DNA from: Ottelia alismoides | Taxonomy: Eukaryota > Streptophyta > Magnoliopsida > Alismatales > Hydrocharitaceae | NCBI GenBank assembly: GCA_037367405.1 | Contig: JAZKJV010009780.1 | Location: 1 to 64,000, forward strand | DNA: 64,000 bases | Direction of reading: 5' to 3' | Made by a program: the position numbers and the translations under genes | In this document: positions 35,051 to 43,202 of the stretch, piece by piece | How positions within the stretch are numbered: position 1 is the stretch's first letter | Layout of the letters: the number at the start of each line of letters is the position of its first letter | Notes under the pieces: generated by a model | What the model was told of the DNA's origin: nothing | What the model saw: only the letters and a program-made list of their open reading frames with translations | Database searches by the model: none

Positions 35051-35982
35051 CAGGTATAGTTATTTTACATATATAACATTCATATTTACATTTTGATTTG
35101 TTTTTTTACAAATCTCAATATTTTTTTCTTATTTTGCAGAGTGCTACTTGAGTTTTACAAAGGAGTGAGACTCAGTTACAAAGGCTTACACAAATTTTAC
35201 AAAATGAATATACATATTTACAAAAAGGAAGAAGTTTATAAAGAGAATGGAGGGTCGTGCATGGGAGACAAGGCGTGGATTTACATTGTGGTATAGTTAT
35301 TTTACATATATGACATTCATATTTACATTGTGGTATAATTATTTTACATATATGATATTCATATTTACATTTTGATTCGTTTTTTTACAAATCTCAATAT
35401 TTGTTTTCTTTTTTGCAAAGTGCTACTTGAGTTTTACAAAGGAGTGAGATATGGTCACAAAGGCTTACACAAATTTTACAAAATGAATATACATATTTAC
35501 AAAAAGTCAGAAGTTTATAAAGAGAAAAATTACTCCTACAAAAACTCGTTGGAGTTTACAAAATGAATATACTCATTTACAAAATGAACATGCACATTTA
35601 CAAAATGAAGGACTCATTTACAAAAAGGAAATACACATATACGAAATGAAAATACAATGAAAGAATGAAATTATTAACGAAATTACGAAGATAAAAATGT
35701 ATTTTTACAAAAACTCGCTGGATTTTACAAAGCTACAGCCGAATCAAGATCATTTGAATCAAAATTGAAAATCAATCAATAAAGGCATTATTGAAAATAC
35801 CAAATCCAGAAAAGCTTAGAATGGTAATTTGAATCTATTTAATGAAACTCGAATTTAATGAAATTGAGATGATGAAAACGCCCTTTTGGATGAGTTTTTT
35901 GATGCAGCCGTTAGATCAAGATCTGACGAATCTGGACGATGGCTCACCACAATATCGGTGAGACCTCACCTCATTTGAAGTG

Positions 35983-35985
<3 letters not shown>
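35050..35985 (-). repeat. Subterminal TTTGTAA-motif array, right arm of B
   Basis: Read on the plus strand the motif is TTACAAA, recurring every 15-40 bases for about 650 bases. It is the inverted counterpart of the array at 32490-33010 in element A. In Mutator- and CACTA-type elements, repeated subterminal motifs bind the transposase; that role here is inference. Confidence 0.75.

Positions 35986-36053
<68 letters not shown>
35986..36053. repeat. (TA)n microsatellite, 68 bp
   Basis: The longest uninterrupted TA run in the window, between element B and the truncated MITE M1d. Confidence 0.97.
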
Positions 36054-36056
<3 letters not shown>

Positions 36057-36216
36057 AGGGGTTGATGGGGCTGCCCCTTAGGGGCAGCCAACATGATTGT
36101 CCCGTCCTATTTTTTTGGCAAAATTTTTTATTTTTTTTGAAAAATATTGATATGTATTCATCCATATATTCGTCCTATATGTCATTCAAATTTCGTCAGA
36201 AACATAGACTCCTACG
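36054..36216. mobile_element. MITE M1d, left half only
   Basis: Starts like other M1 copies (GATGGGGCTGCCCC, then ATTCAAATTTCGTCAGAAAC). It stops within the conserved arm after GACTCCTACG at about 36216, where unrelated sequence begins. The loop and right arm are missing here. Confidence 0.75.
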
Positions 36217-36631
36217 AAGGGATTCCTCCTTTTCCCATATCAAAAGATATAACTAACACTTATCCAGGAGAAGGCTTCCCTGAACAAAATTCCTCCTTTT
36301 TCTCAAATAAGTACAGAGGGATTGAAAGGTGAAGGGGTGATAGGAAGATTGACACGTTGAGAGATGGAAAGCCTTCAAACTAAACAAAGAACGCCATGCT
36401 TCTAGAAACAACACTTTTCAATGCAAAAGATGAGAAGAATGCCGGCAACATGCATATGCATGTCCCCATCACCACTTGTCTTTTGTTCACGAAGAAAAAT
36501 CCACTACTAGACGATCAACACTTTGTATTATCGAAATCAAATTCTTATTATGTAAAAGAATAGGGCTAAGAAAGGAATGTGGCTACTTGTCTCTGCAACT
36601 TTGTTACGTGGCCACAACTGAATCGCCGCCA
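36217..36631. other. Unassigned DNA between M1d and the CACTA element
   Basis: No long frame and no recognised repeat. A stretch near 36605 (ACGTGGCCACAACTG) resembles the CACTA subterminal motif next to it, so the CACTA-related sequence may extend slightly left of its apparent end. Confidence 0.35.
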
Positions 36632-36940
36632 CACTGCAAGAAAAATGAGTTGTGGCCACGGAATGTGGCTACGGAAATTTGCGGCCACGATAATTACGTG
36701 ATCACTAGTTTCTTTTAGCAAAATCCGTGACCAAAGTCTTCACACAAGAGTTGTAGCAACGACAAGTTCTGTGGTCACTTGTAGTAGCCACGGCATATTC
36801 GTCGTTAGAGAACTCTCACGACGAGACTTGTAGCTACGACTACTGGTCACGACTTGTCGTGGTCAGAGCTCAATTTTGTGGTCACAAACCACATATTTGT
36901 GGGCATAGTTCTGTAGCCACAACTTATTTTCCTTGTAATG
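36632..36940. mobile_element. Mini-CACTA (En/Spm-type) element, 309 bp
   Basis: The left end CACTGCAAGAAAAATG closely matches the CACTACAAGAAAA ends of plant CACTA elements, and the right end TTTTCCTTGTAATG is the approximate inverted counterpart. Between them are many copies, in both orientations, of a (G)TGGCCACG / GTAGCCACG motif, typical of CACTA subterminal repeats. The candidate 3 bp target repeats are cca and tca, not identical. No transposase is present. Confidence 0.75.
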
Positions 36941-37443
36941 TCAACATGACCGTCGTGTTACATAATTTTCCATTGGCGATCACCAACATTGATTTGCTGA
37001 TAATCTTACTAGAAATTTGATTTATTCTTGTATTACTTCTATTTTTTGTTACCAACAACCTTCGTATATACTTAGTTACTATTAATAGTCCAACATCTTG
37101 TATAACGTGAAGGTACTGTACTTTTGCTTCTATATGAATTTTCTGATAAGCTTACGACAATGAAGAAATGCTGTTGCAAATTGCAATTTTTAAAATTAAA
37201 AGAATGCACCAGATGATTGACTTTACAAAAACATTCAAATGCTGGTTTGCCATTTGCCATGGTGTTAAAAATAAAAAATTCGATTAAAATTTTATTGAAC
37301 ATTACATGCACACCATCTCATTTATTCTGCTGCTCACATTTTCCCTCCCCTTTTTGTGTTTCATCCCCTTGAATCCCTTTTTAATTATCAGATTTTTATC
37401 ATTTATGTCTTTTTAAACTTCTGTGATACCGTTTTATCCATTC
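36941..37443. other. Intergenic, no gene recognised
   Basis: AT-rich DNA with short frames only; a 79-codon minus-strand frame (37072-37311) is open but unrecognised and lies in low-complexity sequence. Confidence 0.35.
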
Positions 37444-37613
37444 TTTTTTACAATATCAGTTGTGCCCTTATATTTTAAAAAAATCGCAATTCTTTATAAT
37501 ATCAGTTATGCTCCTACTTTATTTCAATGGAAGATCCGAAGCATAAATTTTCTAGAAAGATAAGGGCACATCTGATATTGCAAAAAAAGGAAAGAGCATA
37601 GTTAATATTGCAA
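37444..37613. repeat. Doubled inverted repeat, MITE-like
   Basis: The motif CAATATCAGTTGTGCCCTTA (37451-37470) and a variant with ATAATATCAGTTATGCTCC (37495-37514) on the left are mirrored by TAAGGGCACATCTGATATTG (37561-37580) and GAGCATAGTTAATATTGC on the right. The result is a hairpin with two tandem repeat units per arm. It may be a small MITE or a decayed one. Confidence 0.55.
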
Positions 37614-37714
37614 AAGTTAACAAGGACACAAGTTATAAAAACCCTTAATTACTATTGTAGCGAATATCATATTGAGCTCTTAATCAACGTAGGTCTTAGA
37701 GTTGCTGTAATCGA

Positions 37715-37876
37715 CATGTTATGGATGGAGGATATAGGAGTATATGTTTCTGATGAAATTTTAATGGATGTTAGAGGAATATAATGATGAATATATATAT
37801 TTTTATTTTTCAAAAAAAATAAGGGGAAAATAGACGTGGGAGTGCCCGTTGACTTCTCGAGGTAGCAGTCACATTT
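37715..37876. mobile_element. M1-family right half, diverged
   Basis: Matches the right arm of M1 (GATGGAGGATATAGGAGT, TTTCTGATGAAATTTTAATG, the A-rich string, then AGGTAGCAGTCAC) but with many substitutions and no left arm. It could be the other half of M1d pushed 1.5 kb away, but it is more diverged than M1d, which argues for a separate, older copy. Confidence 0.55.
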
Positions 37877-38337
37877 TACTCTTTTATGAATTATATCATG
37901 ACCTGTGTAATCTTGCTAATTCTCAGATAACAATCCGTGCACATGGGCATATGTGCTAAGTAGGGAAAGATTACATGAATCATGGTGTAATCATAATTGA
38001 TGATATAGGATTGTGCTGTAATTGGAGAAACTTTGGAGCATGGTGTGAAAATCTCCGTAAACAATTAGTTGGATCTAAATGAATAAAAGTACAAGAAAGA
38101 AACAAGTTGATGCAATGGAATAAATGCGGAGAAAAAGAGAGTAGCACTTTATACAATGTACGGTACACAGCCATGGAATGTCAAATTCCATGACAATAGT
38201 AGTACCATGACTGACGTGGTGAGCTTAGCCCCACATCCCATGAGGTTTTATCTTTCTTCAAAATTTTAAAAAAAGTGTCTTTTGGTATATTTTCTTCCTA
38301 TCACAACTTTTTCCTAAGAGCATTGTCTCATGTTTAT
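37877..38337. other. Intergenic, no gene recognised
   Basis: No frame or repeat that I can assign; ends at a (TA)n run that hosts M1e. Confidence 0.35.
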
Positions 38338-38375
<38 letters not shown>

Positions 38376-38377
<2 letters not shown>

Positions 38378-38754
38378 GTAAAATGTGTATCCCCCTAGGG
38401 GGAGCTAACTTAGCTGCCCCGCCCTTTTTTCACAATTTTTTTTATTTTTTTTTGAAATCTAAAACCGTGTAAATTCATTATTAAATCCCTATATTATGTC
38501 ATTCAAATTTCATGTGAAACAGAGACTCGTACGACCTCCATCCAAACGGGGTCGATTTAAAAAATCATGTTACCGTTAAAAAATGATTTTCTGGATGGAG
38601 GCCGCAGGAGTCTCTGTTTCACACGAAATTTTTACGACATAATATAGGGATATAGTGATGAATATTCACGGAAAAAATTTTCAAAAAAAAATAAAAAAAT
38701 TTGAAGAAAATAAGGCGGGGGAGCTAAGTTAGCTCCCCCTAGGGGGCAACCCCA

Positions 38755-38760
<6 letters not shown>
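38376..38760. mobile_element. MITE M1e
   Basis: Full-length 385 bp relative of M1 between a (TA)n tract (38338-38375) and a (TC)n/(TA)n tract (38761-38821). The arms (GAGACTCGTACGACCTCC / GGAGGCCGCAGGAGTCTC) and the ACCGTTAAAAAATGA loop are conserved. The terminal stems are CCCCCTAGGGGGAGCTAAC and GTTAGCTCCCCCTAGGGGG. Confidence 0.83.

Positions 38761-38821
<61 letters not shown>
38761..38821. repeat. (TC)n then (TA)n microsatellite
   Basis: About 36 bases of TC repeat followed directly by about 25 bases of TA repeat, on the right of M1e. Confidence 0.95.
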
Positions 38822-38831
<10 letters not shown>

Positions 38832-40079
38832 CGAACGCACACTTCAGATGAGGTATATTAACAAGATATAGTGTGTGGATGTACATGTTTGAAACAAAGA
38901 GATCCAACTACTTACCACAAGATCTAAACGAATATTACGGATGAATGCCCCAAGAATAATTGAGCAAGCAAATCAAGCAACTAACAGAACCACACATGCA
39001 CATAGCAGTGATTATTGATGTAGAAAATCCTCAAACGATGTGGTGAAAAAACCACGGGCCAACAACACCCAAAGCCCGTTTAGTACTAACGGTGATTAAC
39101 ATATTTTCTACGAGGGGCTATACAAAACCCAAAGCTTGTGCATTGGTATGTCAACAAAAAAAACTACCACCAAACGACAAGAGAGGTAAAGCGGGAGAGG
39201 ATATCACCGTATAAAGAAAATGGTATCTGCAGCTCTTCTATAGGAGAGGTGGCGGCCACACCTTCGAAGGGGCGGATCTTATGCTGTAGGGACTTCTGCT
39301 GTAGTGCAGGGATCGTCGGGAATGGACGCCGCTATCCAACTGAGATTTTAGGGAGAAATAGGAGATGGTCAAAGCTCCTTGTAGCACATGCAGAATAAAA
39401 AGAACGGAGTTAGTGCACTGCGATGGTTGTTCTCTCTTCTCTTCTCTTGTGTAGTCTGCAGAGAATAAGGAGAACATTGGGAAAATTGTTCCCAATGCCC
39501 ATGTGAACCTCATTGCATAAATACTTCTCCTTTCTAGGAAAAGAGAGGGCACCTGCTACTAGTCCAATAAACACATGCCGAAAAGGAATGAAATCACTAG
39601 TTAGGTTTATCAGGCTGTGCTCGTGTCATCTCTCACTTTCCTTGATCTATGGTTTATATGTACACATGTTACATGTAGTGGACACTAAACTATTAACTAA
39701 TGTAGTCCTCATGTGATATATATGTGAACCAAGCTTGTAAGAGTGACCAATTATAACCTATCATGTATTCAACAATAGTTAAACTAAAGACCTGACCTAA
39801 GGCTTAGTGGTGTTCATTAGTGTATTCAATAAGTGGCCTACCATGAGTGAAATAGTCTGGAACGATAAATTTTAAGGTGATATGTCATGAACTTGAATGG
39901 TGTCAAACTATGTGTATAAGATTGAACTACCATAGTCTTAGATGGTGCCAAAGCATGGGTTCAAAAAGTGATAAGCTTTAGTTCAAATGTAGCCCGCCCG
40001 TTGTGACATAACGCTATTAACAAGTCTAATAGCGTTAGTACGTTCCCCATAACACTCATAATTTTTGCAACACGTTAGA
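38822..40079. other. Intergenic, no gene recognised
   Basis: Mixed-composition DNA. A 104-codon minus-strand frame (39238-39552) is open and begins MPSLFLERRSIYAMRFTW, but I recognise nothing in it. A short inverted repeat (AACATTGGGAAAATTGTTCCCAATG) lies near 39473-39498. The local style resembles an LTR or leader of a decayed retrotransposon, without a partner to prove it. Confidence 0.3.
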
Positions 40080-40390
40080 ACAAGAGAACTAGTGCCTATA
40101 ATAGGTGGTATGCTATGATAACTTGTCGTGTGACTCCTACTATAGGTGACTTGCCATGGCGTGACCTACCATGGACTCCTACTATGGGTGTCTTGCTATA
40201 GAATACCTTCCATGGGAGACATTCTATGTGATAACCTACTATAAAGACTTCCCATAGGCTACTTGTTATGGTAAACTACTATAGACGACCTACCATGGTG
40301 ACATGCCATGGCTTCCTATTGTGGTGGCCTGCCATGGCATGCCATGCCATGAGGTGGCATGCCATGCCATGAGGTGACCTGCTATGGCTT
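40080..40390. repeat. Degenerate CCATGG-type tandem array
   Basis: Irregular tandem repeats of about 17-25 bases built on a core like TGACCTGCCATGG / TACTATAGGTGACTTG. The most regular part, at 40330-40375, repeats GGCATGCCATGCCATGAGGT. It is non-coding and too degenerate to give a single period by eye. Confidence 0.6.
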
Positions 40391-41075
40391 CTACCATTTT
40401 CACATGATTTTTGTCAACATGTTAAATCGATTTTCCAAGCTACATATATTCAAATGATGTGTTTTTGGTGCATTTGGAAGCTAATTTCGATCTTTATCTA
40501 ATGACACTCCTCCAGATTATTCACATATAGATTTAGGAAAATAAATAAAACTCAAACGTGTTTATATTATTTTGCCACTTTACCAAATCTGAGCTATGGG
40601 AGTTTGTAACATCACAAGCTTAGATACTCGGTTCGTTATCAAGGAAAATTGACCCTAGTAACTTATTGGGTTCGGTCAAATGGGCCATGTTGACAACCAT
40701 CCAAAATGTTGAAGCTCGAGTTTTCAAGTAGTAACCCCACCATTTATAACCCATACTCACTCTTTGTGAGTTTCTGTTGTGGGACTTTGTTTGTGGAATG
40801 GAGTGTTACAACCTCCCCCATTTATATATGCAACATTCTCATTGAGACATGGCTTCACTTTATGAGTTTCCATTGCATGACTATTTTTGAGGTTGTTACA
40901 ATCTTCCCCACTTATATTTTTTATGTCCTCGTTGCGACATGATCCATCACTTATTCTCCGTGACAATGACTGTGACACACTCCATGTAACCTTTTCCTCT
41001 CATCTCTTTGTAGGAGTGGATCCATCTCTATGTTATCCCTTTCCACAATCAGAGGGAACCCACTATGATACCATT
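40391..41075 (-). other. Copia-like leader sequence left of the C2 LTR
   Basis: On the minus strand, directly after the C2 3' LTR, the sequence reads AATGGTATCATAGTGGG, close to the TGGTATCAGAGC primer site. This implies that the sequence further left was the leader of another element sharing this LTR, or a rearranged copy. Bases 40740-40940 contain two related blocks around TTTATGAGTTTC...TTGTTACAA and CCCCCATTTATAT. Confidence 0.4.
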
Positions 41076-42663
41076 TGTAACATCTTTGTCTTAAGTCCTT
41101 AGACCGCTATCAGCAAAAATAATGATTCACGACTTTGTTGAGAAGAGGAACGAGTGAGATGTTTATTTCATAAAGCTAGGGTCTCTTATATGGAGAGAAA
41201 ACCCTAGAGAGGACAAGGGTTACGGAACCCGAGAGGTCAGAGGAGGTTACAGAACTTGAAGGGTCACAGAGGGTTACGGAACCCGAAGGGTAACGGGAGG
41301 TTATGCAACCCAAAGGGTTACAAACATAAATGTAAATCTAATAGCTCTAACACTCCCCCTCAAGCTGGAGCTGAGAATGTTACAGCTTGTAACAAAAAGA
41401 AAAAATATACACCACATCTTCATATGATACATCATAAGAACATATGTCTGCTGCTGGGAGAAGATCTCGCTCGAGGACGGGTCTGCGGCTTTCAGGTCAC
41501 CGGAATGTATCTCTACCATGCCTATAGAGTTGCTACGATATCAGGTCACCGGAACGTATCTATGTCGTGCCTGCAGGTCACCGGATCATATCTCTGTCGT
41601 GCCTGGAGAAGAATCACTATAGAAGAAGTCAAGTGCGGAGGAGTAGTCGGATCGTAAAAGAATAGGTATACGCCTTGATGAAGAAGTCGATGCTCGGTGA
41701 AGATGGATGACCTGAGCAGTAGTCTGGAGTGTTGGTCTGTCAGCCGTGGTAGGATAGCAGACATCCTGAAGAATCATCTTTGGCTCCTCTTTTCTCTCAC
41801 ACTTGATAGAATAAAGATGGAGAAATAAAAAGTTGGGAGAAACAAGTCGTGGTGAAACAAGGGTTGTTGGAGAGGGTGGGGCTACAAATGGTGTCGGCGA
41901 TGCAGGAGGTGTGGTTGGAGCTGCTAGAGCCTTGGGTGGCGCTTTAGATGCTGCTGGAGGTGGTAGCTGGTGTTGTTGGAGACTCAGACTGCCTTGCGTG
42001 AGACCATCGAATCCACAAGCGACGCAGGAGATCCAGCCCTCTCTCCTTGACGGCGAATTTAGGGTATTAGGCTTCAGTCTAGGGTCATCGCTCTGATACC
42101 ATGTTGAGAAGAGGAACGAGTGAGATGTTTATTTCATAGAGATAGGGTCTCTATATAGAGAGAAAACCCTAGAGAGGACAAGGGTTACAGAACCCGAGAG
42201 GTCACAGGGGGTTACGAAACTCGAAGGGTCATAGAGGGTTACGGAACCCGAAGGGTCACGAGAGGTTACAGAACCTGAAGGGTTACAAACATAAATGTAA
42301 ATCTAATAGCTCTAACAGCCTCCTTCCATCGCAAATCAAATAACAACTAATGATGGAGATGATGAAGATATTAATGATGATCTTTTCTTCATCTTTTTCT
42401 CCTTCCCTTGATCCCAATCATTTAGAATCTCTCAGATGGTGGAGAGTTTTGATGATAACTCTCTGAATCTCTTTATTCGGTGTTTTGCATAATGAATCAT
42501 CCCGTCTCTTTTATAGGGGTAGAGCTGGAGGATTATAAAGGATAACAAACCACATCGTAACTGACTCCTGATAATCTACTAACCGTCAATGTGGATCAAG
42601 ATAATGTGGTTATGTTTTATCCATTGACTTAGTAGAATCCAATATACGGGATAAATTCCAACA
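41076..42663 (-). repeat. C2 3' LTR, split by a TRIM insertion
   Basis: Two LTR pieces, 41076-41135 and 42318-42663, total about 405 bp and align to the 436 bp right LTR. The first ends ATGATTCACGACTT and the second begins GCCTCCTTCCATCG, matching ATGATTCATGAGTTACCTCC in the other LTR. Confidence 0.88.
41136..42317 (-). mobile_element. TRIM-like non-autonomous LTR element, 1182 bp
   Basis: Terminal direct repeats 41136-41352 and 42102-42317 (217 and 216 bp), each TGTTGAGAAGAGG ... AGCTCTAACA. On the minus strand the primer site TGGTATCAGAGCGATGAC follows the 5' LTR (42089-42101), and the purine tract TTGAGGGGGAG precedes the 3' LTR. The 749 bp interior has no gag or pol; a Ser/Thr/Pro-rich gag-like start is possible but has stops. 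Each LTR contains about four imperfect repeats of GGGTTACGGAACCCGAAGGG. The interior has three repeats around CAGGTCACCGGA. It must rely on another copia element for enzymes. Confidence 0.92.
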
Positions 42664-43012
42664 TTCTCCCACTTGATCTATATAATCTTTAATTATGAGA
42701 CAATAACTTTAAGCGTGCCTTTTCATGGGTTTTATATAATGTCAATGACTTATATAATTTAATTGAATTAAATTAATATGATCATGACGGTCAACATCAT
42801 ATAACTTGACACGATCCCTTCCGTGTATCAATATCAATTCAATCCAACCACCTGTAATTTAAAAGAATAGCATCTCCTTCTTTAATTACATTTCGACGAT
42901 TATGTTATCTATTTGAAAACATAAATGCATAATATAACAACAAAATAATTCAGAAATATAGAACAAATGAGATTGTCATAATCATAATTTGCACCAAACA
43001 AAATGTACTAAT
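42664..43012 (-). other. C2 3' untranslated region
   Basis: AT-rich sequence between the end of the C2 polyprotein and its 3' LTR; the purine tract CAAGTGGGAGAA (minus sense) lies at its left end. Confidence 0.75.
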
Positions 43013-43202
43013 TAGCCTTTCACAACAAGGACTTCTTTATAACATCCATTCTTGCAACATGCTCAGGAAAAATTTTAAGTGATAACCCTTTAGTTAATTG
43101 ATCTGCAATCATAAAATTAGTACTGATGTACTCTGAGATATAATGATAAGTATATCTCTTACATTGAAAGCGATTAAGGGAATGAACTTTCAATGTTGAC
43201 AA
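43013..43202 (-). pseudogene. C2 RNase H C-terminal fragment
   Basis: Minus-strand frame ending with MIADQLTKGLSLKIFPEHVA then RMDV, the usual C-terminus of a copia polyprotein. About 150 residues of RNase H expected between the RT end near 52245 and this fragment are missing, so part of C2 was lost when or after C3 inserted. Confidence 0.85.

Larger units (their letters stand above)
33818..35985 (-). mobile_element. Large (TA)n-flanked TIR element B carrying signal peptidase exons
   Basis: A 2.17 kb element oriented opposite to A. Its right end, read inward on the minus strand, matches the left end of A for several hundred bases: GGGCACTTCAAATGAGGTG, the GTCTCACCGATATTGTGG block, then the TTTGTAA-motif array. 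Its left end (ACTTCAAATGAGTTGGGG) is the short terminal repeat. Between the ends are a plus-strand fragment of a plastid signal peptidase gene (34222-34608) and a GC-rich stretch (34640-35050). No transposase frame is present, so it is non-autonomous. The gene capture and long inverted ends resemble Pack-MULEs; the target preference for (TA)n resembles rice Micron-type elements. Confidence 0.8.

Noticed and set aside
32220..35985. A and B as a single 3.8 kb element with ~900 bp inverted repeats, interrupted by M3
   Set aside because: The inner edges of A and B each carry their own copy of the terminal repeat (ACTTCAAATGAG), which fits two separate elements better. It is not excluded.
36476..36718. 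Plus-strand 80-codon frame over the CACTA element
   Set aside because: It runs through the CACTA terminal repeat and motif array, so it is not a gene.
41136..42317. Cassandra-type TRIM carrying 5S rRNA sequence in its LTR
   Set aside because: The LTR contains GGGTTACGGAACCC-type repeats but nothing resembling the 5S internal promoter.
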